64,000 nt of DNA from Larimichthys crocea (lineage: Eukaryota; Chordata; Actinopteri; Sciaenidae): NCBI RefSeq assembly GCF_000972845.2, contig NC_040028.1, positions 10,920,038-10,984,037 of the forward strand, read 5' to 3'. A model generated the notes under the pieces. It saw only the letters and a program-made list of their open reading frames with translations. It did no database searches and was not told the DNA's origin. The position numbers and the translations under genes are program-made. Shown in pieces: positions 12,265 to 26,300 of the stretch; position 1 is the first letter of the stretch; each line of letters begins with the position of its first letter.

Positions 12265-13131
12265 GAAAGGCTAAATGGAGCATGTGAGGAACAGAAGGAC
12301 AGAGAGAGAGAGCGATAAAAGACAGATAAAAGGGAGCTTCTCTCGTCCCAACAGTGGCATTATTGCTAACACTCCACTCTGCTTGAGGGGATGTTCAGTA
12401 CAGGGAAACTGATGGAGTGAAAACACATCAGATATTTGTTCCTTACACTTGTAACCATGCTTTAGAAAGTTAACGCTGCTTTCGCTCGCAGGCAGAACTT
12501 ACATTTGCACTTTATTTCATATTCAAAATATTTCATGCGAAGTCAGTTTAATTGAGTCGCAGCTTAATTATTGAAATATTTACACTTGTTTTGCACTTGT
12601 TTCAAGATTATGTTGTTGCTTGACATGTTTTCATTTCTAGGGCAGCATGTTTATTTCCTGTTGAAACACATCACAGAAAAAAAATATAACATAAAAATCT
12701 GACTTTAAAATAAATTGGCAAAGTATTCAACACATTTTTGTCACACAGTAAGTATGTGGTATTTGGCTTTTCATCATAAAGATGGCACGCCACCAAAAAG
12801 GGGAATGGATGGATTCAGAAACCAGAGATCGTTTTATCTATCTATCTATCTAGACTTTAAAATGATTCTCATGCATCTAAGGCACATGATGATATATGTA
12901 CATATGAGTCTTTTTAAATGCGATGAAAATCTCTATATAAGTGACAGAAAGCTTTAATGAATGAGCAAATTACCGCATAGAATATTCTTTGATGTGAATG
13001 TTGGCATATGGAGAGGAGGAGGGAATGAGGAATGTTGGATAGGGCAGAAAGAGGAAAGAGAGGAAAGGAAAGATGAAGAGAAGGTTAATGAGGAGTCTGA
13101 CGCCCCGGGGAACCTTTCCGTGGCACCAGAC
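12265..13131. other. Non-coding DNA, nothing recognised
   Basis: A+T-rich sequence with several TAATTA/TTAATTA-like sites around 12500-12600. Purine-rich from about 13010 to 13090. No coding exon could be supported. Confidence 0.5.
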
Positions 13132-13141
13132 ATACACACAA

Positions 13142-13178
<37 letters not shown>

Positions 13179-13179
13179 T

Positions 13180-13216
<37 letters not shown>
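13132..13216. repeat. Compound (CA)n microsatellite
   Basis: Two perfect CA blocks (13145-13176 and 13181-13215) separated by AATG. They explain the Thr-His or Cys-Val repeat frames across this stretch. Confidence 0.9.
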
Positions 13217-13218
<2 letters not shown>

Positions 13219-13792
13219 AACACCATGGTAAAACCACAGTAAAAAGCTGTTAACCTATAGCTTAGCTTATCAACAGGCCAACAACACAGGAAGGCTGCCT
13301 CATTAACACACTTAAATATACTCACAACATAGTAACATGACAACGGGCCCTTTTGTGAAAGGAGAACAGGCCTACAAGCAAAATGTGACAGGACAATGGC
13401 ACCTCAATGACATAGAAATCAATCATGCACATATAAATAACAACTCCCAAAGCCAACTGGATGGTTGAAACTTCATAAATAGAGAAAAGAGGTTATGTTT
13501 CAAAGGTTTGGCTTACAGCAGTTGTTTAACACACTTGGACCCAATGCAGTGGTTGGTTATGAAGTAGAACAGTTTTTTTATTTTTACTGTAAACTACAAA
13601 AATGTTAAAAAGAAAAACCACCCCAAGCAGATACATTTGAAAACACTGCTTTCAACATTGTAGTGTTGAGTGAGTTTTCTACTGTTCTGAATGGTGGCCA
13701 AAGCTCAATGCATATGTAAAATTTCATAGTATGTTTCTTTATGCTGCAAATGTCTAGACTGAAAATATCTTGAGAAATATGATGATGATGAT
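13217..13792. other. Non-coding DNA, nothing recognised
   Basis: Unique sequence with no coding or structural signal that I can support. Confidence 0.5.
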
Positions 13793-13949
13793 GTGTCCAG
13801 GGTATACCCCACTTCTTGCCTATGTCAGCTGGGATTGGCTCCAGCCATGACCCTAATGAAGATAAGCGGTTATAGTAAAATGGATGGATGGATGGATGGA
13901 TGGATGGATGGATGGATGGATGGATGGATGGATGGATGGATGGATGGAT
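13793..13949 (+). mobile_element. Retroposon 3' tail ending in (ATGG)n
   Basis: The blocks gtccagggtataccccac, cagctgggattggctccagc and gataagcggttatagtaaaa lead straight into about 17 units of ATGG (13880-13949). This is the characteristic 3' end of a very abundant teleost repeat whose tail is (ATGG)n. An inverted relative lies at 19680-19900. Confidence 0.65.
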
Positions 13950-14885
13950 TTGACAATTTCTGTCTTTCCGAAACCAAAAATCAAAAACGAAACACTTGCT
14001 TTCTGTCACAATTGGCCAGCTATGCAGATGGGTGCAACTATGTTAAATACCTACCTATCTAAAAAAATGTGCCACATCCCCATATTTTAAAAATTATTCC
14101 TTTTGCTCCACCTTCAAGTATGGCCTTGTGCTCTTATTCTTCTAATCTGTTTTCTTCCTTGTGCCTTGAGCTCTCTGTAATTATTGCATGTATTTATTGC
14201 AAGTATGGCTGGCAAACTTTTTGGGAAAGATTTGGAGTAAAATGATGTGGATCCAGCACATTACAACAACAGTACAACAGCACTTTATGCATTTTATGTG
14301 TGGACACAGCCTCTCCTAAGTGACCTAATTTTTCTACCTGACAGTGTATTTGTCAGACATCTCGCAGCAGTAATATAACAAAGAGCATATCTTAAGAAGT
14401 CAAGACGGAGAATCATGGCTTTGTAGTTCAACCTTGCAAATTTAAATTTTCATTGGCTCTGTTTAAACATCCTCCCTGCAGTCCCAGGACCTTTGATCAC
14501 CACTGGTTGTCTCTACTTTTCTGTCCTCAGCTCCTTTCCTTCGAGCTAAATTATAAAGACTTCACTCTGCAGGCTGCATTCGAAGGCAGAGTGTGAAGTG
14601 AGTATGTGTTAAATATCAGTGGGCACAGTGGGTGTGGGTATGTGTGTTTGTTTTTGGTGGAGGGCATGCACTGTAATCTTTGACCAGCTGGAGTGAAGAG
14701 AGAAGTGTTTCAGCACTGTGGTGTGAAGTGATCAGCGCCACACTCACATACACATACAATCATTCACGCTGCACAGTCTCTGCATGACCTATATCCGCCA
14801 AAACAAGAAGCAAACAAACCTACAAAGTATATATAGAGATTTATGAGGTGTAGAAATGGTAATACAAACCATATAAAATCATCCA
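13950..14885. other. Non-coding DNA, nothing recognised
   Basis: No gene or repeat could be supported. Short TG-rich patches occur near 14630-14660. Confidence 0.5.
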
Positions 14886-15060
14886 AGCCAGTGGTTCTCA
14901 GTATTTTTGGTGCAGAGGCACGTTTTGGCAAAATAATGAAATTCCACAGGGGCACAAATAAATGTTTTCTTGAACGAGAATCAGAAAATTCAGTGTGCTT
15001 GGCCTTAATTCTTTGACACAGGGAGAAAAACACAGAAAATGTTGCCATTAAATCCTGCTC
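14886..15060 (+). repeat. Possible hAT-type MITE fragment
   Basis: It begins cagtggttctcagtattttt, followed by ggtgcagaggcacg. This resembles the CAGTGGTTCTCAA terminus common to hAT-derived elements. The opposite end was not found. Confidence 0.35.
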
Positions 15061-18000
15061 AAGTGAGTGGAATTCTTTTTTTTTTTTTTTGCTGGATATT
15101 TATTTGATCAAAAATCACAAGGGACTGCTGAGCATGCACAACTGGCAAGCTAACAGTGAATCATTGATGTAAAGAAAACACTTAAATTCAATTTAATGTT
15201 CAGTTCAGCATTATTATACTCCTCTGGGCTAAAGATAATAACCGGAATCCAGGCAGGGTGCTTCAGACAACCAATCAGAGAGTGAGAAGAAGAGAAATAG
15301 ATTATAGGTGAAAAACACATAAATCCATTGATGCACAGACACATCCATAATCAGAGTTCAGATGAGTGTCTTCTGTTACTCTGTGGTATTCTGGATACTG
15401 ATGATGAGCTGTTAGAAATCAGCAAATGTGACAGGGGATTTTGCAGCCAGAGCCAACAGCGATCCTGAGATCGTCAGATGCTGGAAAACCACTGAGAGGG
15501 AAGTGGATTTGGACGACGTGCAGGAAAATGACCAGGAACTGCAGGGATGACACGGAAAGAGGTTTAGTAGAGAAAGAGAGCATGATTGAGAGTTTGATAG
15601 GATGAAGAGCTTGAAAAGAAGGATGTAATTCTTTAAAGGGATTAGTCATATCTTCCGCCCGGTTTTGGACATTTGAACACGGTTCAAAACACACACACAC
15701 AGACTTAAATACATGCACAGCTATGAGCATGCACACACAAAACTCGGGATTATCCTTATCCAGTAATAATCACATCACATATGATGCTCTGTTCGTGACT
15801 TCTGGCTACATGCTGGCTGAATGTATGTGTGTGTGTGCAGGGCATTGCTGTGAGATAAAGCAGTCTAATCCTAAAGGAATGAAACATATTCTCTGTTTCA
15901 TCCTTCTGCCCCTCTTTCTTTTTCACAGCATTAAAGGACAATGTAATGCTCCTCGGGTTTAGTAAGACTAGGAGGGGAGGAAAAGTAGAGAAATGTGGAG
16001 ATAAAGGATAAGAGGGATGAAGAGATTTAGGGAGAAAGGAGTTGAGATTTAGCAAAGAAAGAATGTCACTTCCAGGTCACATCTTGTCTCTCTTCTTTGT
16101 TCTGTCTTCATTTCCTCTTTTTTTTTCCATCTTTGTCCATATGTATCATGTTGTACAGAAAGTAGTAAGATGAAGAAATTGATCATTAAAATATATCAAA
16201 TAATAGAACTGCCCACTTCATTCGAGACTTGCTTGCGTTAGCTGACTGGCATCAGCTGTTTCATTCATGCTTCACAGTCACTGGCTCATTTACAGCAGAT
16301 GCGCCTAGTAACATAGAGTCGTATGCAGTTATGATGTAGTGTATCACCTTATCACTCAGTCAAGCCAACAATGTTTACCACTCCATAGCTTCCTCTGCCA
16401 CCCGGATATTTTCCTTATGTGGTATTTTTTGGTAATAATAATTGATTTGACAAAGACTTAAGCTTCATTTTAAGGGGTAGTAGTTCACCCAGCACAATCA
16501 TTCATGCTGATCTCACTGCATAACTATTTACTACATAATAACACAAGTTATTGTTTAAAAGCTGAGTGTAATGGTAACAGTGCGAACAAAAACAGAAATG
16601 GTGATTTTAAAATAGCTGAATCCATTTCCATGTGTTGTTTCTGTGGTATTTTCTCAGGCTGTGATAAAAATGTTCCCAAAGTAAAAAGCTGCATTTTGAT
16701 TTGGTTAAAAAAGTGTGTTGAATTTCTTGTATTTAAGTTTTAATTTGGCAAAGAACTTCGGTTTGTATGACTTCTTACAGACTGCCATGTTGTAGCGCAA
16801 AAACGTTCTGTTGTTGGCAGAACTATCACAGTCTGTTTTCTCCGGGTTGCCAGGATTAGCTGTGTCTACCAATCTCAATGCCCAAGCTATTTATATCTTA
16901 GATCTGCCACTTGGTATTGTCTGATCATTTTAAAATCGCAATTTGAATTAGATGTCCAGATCTGGTTTCGTCCAGATTGTATAAGGGCCGTACTGTGCTC
17001 TACTCTCCCTCTCCTGCTCTCTCCCTCTTTCCCTATAGAAAGTTGCGATAACATGTGTATCCAGTTACTGCATAGATTTTACAATGGGAGTGAAACAGCC
17101 AAACACTAAATGAAAGGCAGAGTAAACCCAGAAACCTCCATAAAATACACACAAACAAGCGCTTATATATCCACAAGCACACAAATACACATACACATGT
17201 ATAGATAATGAGACTGTGCACATGTATGACGCAGACACACACACGTACTGTATCAAGCACACACTTAACGTATACAGAGGCCTTCACAAGACAGACGCCC
17301 GGGCTGCTGATGTGTTGGAAATGTAGAAGAAATGCCACAAACAGGAAATTCTCCAGGATCCCTCTCTTTATGTGGCAGATAGCCGGTAGCTAAAGCCTGG
17401 CCGCAAACATTTAAAACGACAGAGAGGAGTTGTTTTGTAGGATGAACACAGGATCTAAATCAGACGTGTGCAGATGATATTTTTTTTGTTTTCATCAAAC
17501 AGAATGTAGGAAATCGCTCTTTGTATAACAACACTGTTCTTGATCTGTGGACTCATCACCGAATTAAAAGGATCACCAGAATTTGTACAAACCATGTAAT
17601 TATATTCATAATAAACAGATTTCCTTATAAAATGCTCAAGCCATTATAGAGTGAAAACGTTTTTACAGGCCCTGATCTGACTCTAGTTTATAGCTACAAG
17701 AGTTATGCCATGTCAACATCCGATAAATAAAGTTTTATTCACAGGCATGTTGACAACAAAGTCTAGTTTGATCTCTCAATATACAATCCCTCCATGTTTG
17801 ACAAAAAATGCAAATCGCTTGATGTGTTTGTCATCTCCTTCCCATTAAGAAATGATCTGAGTTTCTACCTTTCTGTCCTCGTCTTGTGGTGTAAAAGTCA
17901 TCAGTCTGGGTATATACAGTATATACTATTAAAGGAGGCGGTGACTTCAGTCTTCTCAACTTCTCTGTCTTCTTTAGTAATTTCTTTAAATGATCCCCCC

Positions 18001-19679
18001 TCTTTGTACCTTTAAAGAGTCTGTCATGCCATAAATAGAATTAGAAGTACCTTGCATTCTTTGCAACTCCTTTGTGACAAGACAAAAACTGAAGTCTGAG
18101 CAAAGCGCTTACACTAGCCTACTAACCACGCCATGGAGGACTCAAACCGCCTCAGAGATGAGGATAACTCTGTGCTATATTGGCGTTTGTCCTTCAGCCT
18201 TTTATTTCACAAAGCTCTTACCAGAGACTAAAAGTCAGTCCCAGATTTACTTTTGCCTCGTGGCATCTTTCTTGGTCCTCATTTTCTCCTCTGAACTGGC
18301 CTGCTTGCCCAGCTCTGGTTCTGGCACGACACTGGCTCCCACACCCGGGCCTAAAAAAACTCTTCTTCCCAGTTTGCAGTACAAACACCAACACCGCCTT
18401 GAGCTAAGGTATAAATAAATGTTTTTTCTAATCTCTGATGAAACGTTATGGGTGACGCATGTTGGACTTTTTGCCTTAGTCATGTTTTTGTGCCAATTCT
18501 AAGATGTGACCCAAAGAGATTAATTAAACCTGAAACATCTGAGTAATCTTCAACAGATTTTGCTCTTGGTTTTATGAGATCATCAAAGCTCTCTGTCAAC
18601 TGGCACACAGTCGCTTGCCCCTCTGATAAAGAGCATACTTCCCTCCAATCTTTTCTCAAAGACTGACCTTTGTGAAAGCAGCAGAAAACTCCCTGTGGCG
18701 AGAGCCTGTTTAGACCTCACTAATGCCTCAGATAGGAACGTCCACTCTGACAAACAAGCAGACAGATTCACGACCAGACCATCAAAAGGCCACTAAATAC
18801 TTTCTGTGCAGACTTGGGAAGGGTTCTTCAAGAATGTTGCTGCTAAAAAGTCATGTTTCTGTGTCATTCCATCATGGTTAACCTTGGATCCCAGCCAAAA
18901 ACAGTTGGTTTCACAAACATTAGAAACCTCAAAGGAGCAATGAACACCCATAGTAAATGTGATTGATGTAGTCTTTTAGAGACTAAGAAGAAAAGTAGAG
19001 GAATACGAAAGGGAAAGAAAAACTTAACATAGAGAAACATTAACAGCTTCTTGCTGATTATATAAACATTAAATACACATGAAACATTCATCAACAAGTG
19101 CTCAGTGGAGCTTTCTAGCTGCAGAGTGAGTTTAAGCAGCTTTCCACTTGTTAGCCGAAAGAAAAAGCAGGGCATCATCAATCCTACTGACATGCACACT
19201 CACGTATGCACTTACGCCGAGGTCCCAGGATGGTAAAATCATTGAAAATGTAAGGGCTTCTCTATCTAAATCCATGTTGCTATGACAACCACCAAGGAGA
19301 GGATGTGTAAAACGCTTGACTTTGTGCTTATGTAACCAACATCAGTCATTCAACCTGTCAAGAGTGTGACCAGCTTTCATTTGCCACCATGAAAGGACCA
19401 GCTGATAAAATCTCCACTCCTGCAGAGTAAAGACGTGACACAGATCTGATAATCTTTTGGCTTCTTAAATTGGAAGAAACCACTTTGTGCCTGTTTAGAC
19501 GGCCAAAGGCAGATCAGATCTGTGCCGCTTAAACAGACATGAGGTCTGCTGCTTTGGCTGTGAGGGGAAAAGAGAGAGTCAGAATGAAAATATTAATGAA
19601 AAAGGGCAAAGAATAAAAACACAAATACCATAAAAGACGCAAATGTTCAGTGTGTAAGTTGAGAGGGAAAATCTAACCT
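15061..19679. other. Non-coding DNA, nothing recognised
   Basis: The stretch has a poly-T run at about 15077-15090 and several short CA/TG patches. Candidate frames (for example 15419-15736 minus and 17033-17338 minus) are driven by simple sequence or lack domains. I could not support any exon. Confidence 0.45.
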
Positions 19680-19900
19680 CCGTCCATTATCTGTCACCGC
19701 TTATCCTCATCAGGGTCAAGGGGGGGCAGGAGCCTATCCCTTTGGGCAAGAGGTGGGGTACACCCTGGACACATCGCCCGCTCATCTATGGGTAATTTAG
19801 TCACCAATTAACCTATTAAGTGCGTGTCTTTGGACTGTGGACGAAAGCCAGAATACCCGGAGAGAACACACGCAGACACGAGGAGAACATCCAGTCAACT
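19680..19900 (-). mobile_element. Retroposon fragment related to the (ATGG)n-tailed repeat
   Basis: The blocks cgtccattatctgtcaccgc, ttatcctcatcagggtcaag, gaggtggggtacaccctgga, agtcaccaattaacctatt, tgtctttggactgtgg and cgcagacacgaggagaacat follow the order of a highly repeated teleost element, here opposite to the copy at 13793. Confidence 0.65.
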
Positions 19901-19984
19901 CCAGTCCAGGTTCCAACCAGCAATCTTTTCGATTAACCATTTAATCAAAATAGTAATGTTTACGTTACCTTTTATAGCTACATT

Positions 19985-20188
19985 TACATCTTGGGAACCG
20001 GAGGGTGGTCGGTTTAAGTCCCGCATGGACCAAATATGGAAGGTGGACTGGTAGCTGGAGAGGTGCCAGTTCACCTCCTGGGCACTGCCGAGGTGCCCTT
20101 GAGCAAGGCACCGACCAAAAAATGCACGTAAAAATAGAGTGTAAAAAGAATTTCCCTGTCGTGGGATCAATAAAGTATATCTTCTAAT
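19985..20188 (+). mobile_element. tRNA-derived SINE copy with poly-A-like tail signal
   Basis: It contains gaaccggagggtggtcgg with the B-box-like ggtttaagtcccgc, then the body blocks gtagctggagaggtgccagt, tcacctcctgggcactgcc and cttgagcaaggcaccgacc. It ends in aatttccctgtcgtgggatc followed by aataaagtat, a characteristic teleost SINE ending. The head is slightly eroded. Confidence 0.65.
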
Positions 20189-20194
20189 CTACTT

Positions 20195-20360
20195 CCACAG
20201 GGTTTCTGCAGCCCGTAACAGACAAACACTGGCTCTAAAAATTTTTAAAAATCTAAGTTTTTCACAAGTACGCAGCCACTGTAGTTTCTCCTTCACGCTT
20301 TGATGGCGAACAGTATTCCGTTGGTTGCAAACTGTAAATTCAAAACACTGGACCTTTAAC
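20195..20360 (+). mobile_element. MITE family A, copy 3 (right half)
   Basis: The blocks acaaacactggctcta, gccactgtagtttctcct, tccgttggttgcaaactg and aacactggacctttaa repeat the sub-terminal and terminal order of this family. The left half is missing and it abuts the SINE end, so the two insertions are side by side. Confidence 0.55.
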
Positions 20361-20691
20361 TGAGGACAGCTATAATAATGAGTAAAAGCCACAGCCCATT
20401 TATCTAAAGCATCAATCTAAAAGCTGTTTAAATAAAATGCTGTATTGAGACTTCATGTGATAAGACTTTATCATACATTTGGTGTGTACATGCATGTCTC
20501 CGATGCCTGCACTACTGCATCAGTGTAAGAAGGAATTCTGCAAGTGTTAGTATGTGAAATCACACCTCGCTTACGTGTACAGCTCTTGTTGAGTCTGAAT
20601 GAGTCCAGTGTTCTGTTTGCCCATAGCTGCTGGTAGCAATAACACTGATCACTGATCCCCAGGTACCAATAGACCATTCCCTGGCCTGGAA

Positions 20692-20716
20692 ACACACACA
20701 CACACACACACACACA
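20692..20716. repeat. (CA)n microsatellite
   Basis: Perfect run of about 12 CA units. Confidence 0.9.
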
Positions 20717-22049
20717 ATCACAAGCACCCAGAAAAACACAAAATTACAATCAAGAAACACACAAATATGGACAACCTTGACCGACTGTCTCTAACTTTAT
20801 TACCAACACACACACATGCACACACACTTTCGGGGTCAGGTATTACTATAAACATCCTCTCTGGCCTCTGCGTGACCACCTACAGAAAAATAATTACTGA
20901 CACACGGAAACACTTTCAGACTGAAAGAGCCAGGTACTATACACACACACTCACACACAAACATGTATACAAACACATAAATGTACACGTGCAAACACTT
21001 TTGTTTTCAAAGACACGTCACACGGACTAATCTTTCCGCATTTCCTGGATACAAAATATACACATACCAACACACACCCACACACAACAATGCTGCTTGA
21101 TCCAGTCAGTTTGTTTTCTCCTGGTGTCGCCTGGTTTGATTTGGCTTTTACCTACAAACAATGCAGCCTGCAGAACATTCCCTTTCTTTTCCGCTTGAAT
21201 AAAGTAGCACGACAAATGACTTATAATAGACGATGCCCACCATCTATTTTCCTGTAAATCACTGCCAACGTTGACAGCCATTTGTGTTAGCTATTGATTA
21301 AATGTTACGAGCTGACTGGACACATATTATAAATTATAGTTTCCATTTGGATATTTATTTAATAAAGAGAAGATGGACAAAATTTCATTGGACACACCCT
21401 GTGCCATGTGTTGGTGAAGAAAATCTTGTGTGTATGTTGGACTCCATGTTATTCTGGAGTAACGCCTGAGTTTCAGGGAGAGGCATAGCCAAGCATTCAG
21501 TTCACATTAACACCCCCTTCAACACACATGCATATCCGGGTGTGTCCACAAACTGAAGCCAAATCCCAAATTAATTAATATTTCTCTTCTCTCACTCTGT
21601 GTTGCTTGTTTTGTTTTATTTGAGAAAGAGGTTAAAGGTGTCATGCAGTTTAATTTGTGTGGAAATAATTAAAGAAAATAGCATTTCATAAGGGACTGCT
21701 GTTTAAAGCCAAAATCTGATCCACATCCTTGAGATACATAATTCAAGGCCACAACAAACCGGCCAATTTATTATGAATGACCATAACACTCAACAAAATA
21801 TGAGCGAATTATTATTCCAATGTTATGATGTAAAACTTAATCAGTGGATCCTTCCGTTTCCATGTGCATGTCAACAACACAGCTACACACATGCACACAC
21901 ACACTGCAGAGGCACATAGAGAATGAATCAGGTGGACAGCAGTCAGATTGATTGGCAGAAGGTCAAGGGATCAGAAAGCATGAAGAGTCAGACAGACAGA
22001 CACGAAGCGTTCACAGTCAGCCTCTCCTTCGATACCACTTCTGTCTCGG
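20717..22049. other. Non-coding DNA, nothing recognised
   Basis: Interrupted CA-rich patches (20805-20830, 20940-20960, 21060-21090). No exon could be supported. Confidence 0.5.
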
Positions 22050-22300
22050 GTGATAAAACCGGTTGTCTAGAAATCGGAGGGTCACTGATTTTTCCAGTCC
22101 GTGTGTCCTTGAGCAAGATAAATTGCTCCGGATGGCTGTGATGTGAATGTATGCATGAGTTTAGTATCATTTGTGAATATGAAGCGCTGTATCGCTCCTC
22201 TGTCATCAGTGAATGGGTGAAGTGTTGTAAAAGTGCTTTGAGTAGTCCGTAGGCTCAAAAGACACTATATGATTACTAGTCCATCCATTTACCTTTCACT
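22050..22300 (+). mobile_element. tRNA-derived SINE copy (diverged)
   Basis: The blocks ggttgtctagaaatcggagg, cttgagcaagataaattgc, tccggatggctgtgatgtga, gtgaatgggtgaagtgttg and agtgctttgagtagtccgta parallel the SINE at 9915-10205. The usual 'ctgaacccca' block is deleted here. Confidence 0.55.
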
Positions 22301-22796
22301 CCCTAACACCTGATTTTTGACCCAGACACCTTTTAAGGTGTGAACAGCGGGTAAAAGCCTTAGGAGACATTTTTAGTATGTACAAAAGCTTTTTAAAAAA
22401 TTTATTTTTTATTGTGTAAAAAAAAAAAAAACAATATTCTGTGTATTTTCTAATATTTATGACTTTTTGAGCAGGGACTTACGGTACATTTTGTTTGTTT
22501 GTTTTTACATTTTAATACGAAATCCAGAAAACATCATGACAGTAAAATTTAATGAAACCAGCAGATGTCACAAAAACATTAGATAAAGAGTGAATAACGT
22601 AAAATTAATGTTGCAACAAAAATGACAAATTGAATTCCATTAAATATGTTTCAAGAACTGCTTTAAGCAAGAGTTGTTTTTTTTTTTACTATCTCAACTA
22701 CCTGCATGCCTTCAACATGCCTGTAAGAATTTTACTGCATTTCCACCATGAACCAGGTGTGGTAGTTGGATGAATGGAACAGAGAGAGCAGAGATT
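22301..22796. other. Non-coding A+T-rich DNA
   Basis: Contains poly-A (22418-22431) and poly-T (22678-22689) runs. No coding signal. Confidence 0.5.
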
Positions 22797-22960
22797 AATT
22801 TCACTTTTATTGATATAGCACCAAATCATAATCGTTATCTCATGACACTTTCCGCACAGAGCTTATCTTAGACTGCACTCTTCATAATATTATCTACAGA
22901 GACCCAACAATTTCATTACAATTTGGAGAGACAGACAGAGACAGCTGATCAGGAGGCTAG
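22797..22960 (+). repeat. Dispersed teleost repeat fragment
   Basis: The blocks ttcacttttattgatatagc, accaaatcataatcgttatc, catgacactttccgcacaga and cagagacccaacaatttc match the order of a common fish repeat ('...tttatatagcaccaaatcat...'). Confidence 0.5.
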
Positions 22961-22984
22961 ATTTTGCCTGCTTGTACTGCAAAA

Positions 22985-23330
22985 GAGAGAGTAACTAAGT
23001 ACATTAACTTAAGTTTGTACTTGTACTGTATTTCAAATATTTCCAAACAGCTGATCTCATACAGTTAGTGGTGTAGTTGGCCTTATGTGTAGGAAAATTG
23101 AAGTTCTGCCAGAAAAAAAGTTGTCTGACTGCAAGGTGAAGCGCTAAAAAATATTAACAGATATTGATTTATTTTTCTTTGAGGTGGACCTTTTTTATGT
23201 GGCTAAAATCAATTTTTGTGCTGACTTCCATCCACAGCAGTGCATAGTTCTGCTTCTGTGTATTTTACACTCTGGAAATACTACAGTACTTTTACTTAAA
23301 GCGATAGATATATCTTATGAAATTGTAATT
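22985..23330. repeat. Dispersed repeats: AAGTA-type ends around repeat family C
   Basis: The left edge agtaactaagtacattaac and the right edge ggaaatactacagtactttt are typical of the AAGTA-type element also seen at 365-916. Between them, about 23120-23260 contains tattaacagatattgattta, gtggctaaaatcaattttt and gctgacttccatccacagca, shared with 53245-53395. Confidence 0.4.
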
Positions 23331-26300
23331 ACTTTTAACTGATGTCAATAATTTTTGCAAGCATGATTCCACACTGCTTGGGCTTTGATACTGTAAGCAA
23401 TTGATCCCTTTTATGATTTATTCCTGTGGCACTGCGAGCAATTAACGGAGAAGGAGGAGGAGGAGAAGTCTGTGGAAATGCATAGTAAGATACCGAAACG
23501 GTTGTTTTGATCTATTTTCAAGTGTGTGTGTGTGTGTGTTTGTCTACAAAAGCAATTTTTGTCTCTTTGAGTTAAAAGATTGCAGTTATTTATTTATTTT
23601 CCTGACAGAGCAGATTGCAACTTTCAATTCTGCAATGCTGAAGATGAAACTCAGATGAAAGATGGTTATTCTAAGCAGACTATTGATTCCCGAAAGAAAC
23701 AAACCTTTCCTGCAGAGAGTGTTGTTGGGATAAGTGTTTCTCCAGCCAGTGGATATCAAACCACCCATGAATCTGAAAGCTACTACAAAAAGCGACAACT
23801 GTTTTTTATGTCTGAGAGGCAAGATACAGGAGTTACATGATGCTCTTTGGCTAAAGGGAGAACTACATTTCCAGATTCATGGATATTCCATCACTGCAAC
23901 AATTGCACAGACATACACACTTTGGCTTAACCAAAAGAACAGATTATGTAAAACATCTTTTGTTTTTTTAGTTTAGATCCTGTCACTGGTAACATTAAAC
24001 TGAAACATGCTGGCTTTCATGCAAACACACGCATGTACCGCTGCACAAAGCCGCATGCATGCTGGGACGCACATGCATAGTCAGGGATTTATTGGGAACA
24101 AGGGGTAGGGGCACTTTGAGAGTCACTAATGTCAGAGATAAACTAAAAACAGAGCCTACGGTTAAAATACAAACGCTCCTGGACTGCCTGTGACACACAC
24201 ACACATGCACAGAGTTGCACACCTTTTTTTTTTTTTCCTTTTTTTTTACAAATACACACCTGTTTGACGGCCATGGCCTTGTCTCTGCTGGCCTTGACAC
24301 ACCTGTACTGTTATCTGTCTGCTCAAAAAGAAACTTTAAGTGGGAATCCATCAGGTTTGGCTGCACGGTATGTGTGTGAGAAAGAGAGAAGAGAGAGATG
24401 AAACAAAATAACAGGGCGGGGAGGTTGTTTGAAGTGAGTTTGAGTTTGAGAATTTATAAAACAATCGGCCATGGGGAAATGAACTCTGCTGTGCAATGCT
24501 GAAACAATCTGCTTCTTCTGAGAGAAACAGTCAAGTGGATTTGTTGTTGGGCAGATAACAGATACTGAACTCCAGCAGACTGTTTATACAACATGGATCT
24601 GAGCTTTCAACAAGTTCTACAAAAGAAGCTATTAGCTCTGTTCAATACCCAGGGACAGACAGGACGGCATGAGAAACAGAGGAACAGGCCGACATTCTTT
24701 CCGAGCAATCCTGGACTCGGACAGATGCGCATTCAAAGCTGAAAAATATTGTTTCTGTGAGACCGTCTGGTTAAAGAGAGAGGAGGGGTAAAGTGAAGGG
24801 GAGAGGGAGCAAACCAGGCAATAAAGCAGGCAAGCCAGACAGAAGGAATGGAGAAGAAAGAACAAAATAGTCACAGGGAGTGAGGAAGGCAGCGAGATGG
24901 GAGATGAAAAATTGCCATTCTCCTAGAGTGCTGTGGCAGAGGTAACAGGAGGAGGCGAAGGCGGGGGTGGAGAGGACCTTCACATCAAAGAAGAAGGGGA
25001 TTATGAGTTTGACCTCTGCAAGAGAGGACAACAAGTTCTGACCCCTGACATCTGTAAAGATACAGTTACCACAAAACATTTTAATAAACACACAGTGTTT
25101 GGACCAAGCTGAGGAAGTCGTTATCTGCCATTTTCAGTTTTCAGATTCTGTTTTCCTTCTGTTCTGCATGGCTTGCTTTGTACCTTTATCTCTTCTCTGT
25201 CTCACCCAAACACATATATCCACTGAGTTCATAGAGTGAATTAAATAAAAGCTAGCCGGCTTTGTATTCTTCACACTTAAACACACACATACAAAGTCAC
25301 GGATAAGCATCCGTGGGTGTGCAGCGAATAGGATTTAAATATTGCAGAGTTTTAGAATGACTCCACTACACAGTAGCACACTTCAACTGCTGAAATCACA
25401 AAGTGGAGCAATACTTCAGACAAGTCATCTTCTCTCAAATTAAGAAGCTGCAGTTGGTTCAAACAATTAGTATTCTGGTGCCGGTCATGTGCACTGGTAG
25501 GAAGTCATATCAGCATAACCATCGAAACTGAAGAGCAGAATACAAAATTGCTTCCAACAGCGTCAACAAAGCTTCACTCGGCAACGGTGGCTGAGGCTGC
25601 TGGGAAAACATTTTTCTCATTTCCTGTAGCCACCAAGAAGATCATATTAAAGTCTGAGAAGTGAACAGTTTACTGACATGGCGTTTCAATTTCTGGATGA
25701 TTCACCAGATTCAGACTTTTGCTGTCTTTTTCAGATGCCAAAATGCATCAGAAAACACAGGCGGCTGTATCTTATTACTCAGAGCAAATGATGCCTTATT
25801 TTTATTCATTTATTTTTTTTCATTTTCAAACCACCCTTGACCTTAATTGAAAACACCACGAGGTCAAGCAAGAGGGAATTTGTAAGGAGTTAGGAACGGA
25901 TATCTCAGTTAGAAAAGGAAGCAAAGACATGGCGTCCTTAATATCCAGGTACCTTTAATTTATACTGGCTGGTTCCAGTTGCTCGTTGGAGTTATACGAG
26001 GTTGTACTGTATGAAATATTCAAATCCTAGAGTCGATGTCATGTGTACATTTCTCCAAAATTTAAGCTTACATATATGGCATTCAGACATCAAATGTAAA
26101 TTATTACTTAAAATAAAGCTTTGGGTTTTGAACGACATCTGGCTGCACAGCAGGAGTGTGTACTAACTGACATACAAGTGGGAACTGGACTGAAGAGGTT
26201 AATTAAAGAGAGTTTGATCAGTTCATCTAACTTCCAGGTTAATTCTTCCTAACAAGAAGGTCCTTTCTGCATTTTACGTCTGTTCCTTTGACTTTGTAAG

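Noticed and set aside
12954..13343. 129-codon minus frame and partners of Val-Cys or Thr-His repeats
   Set aside because: Translation of CA/TG microsatellites; no domain or splice context.
13605..14062. HPSI- and MDGW-repeat frames on the two strands
   Set aside because: Translation of the (ATGG)n tail of a retroposon.
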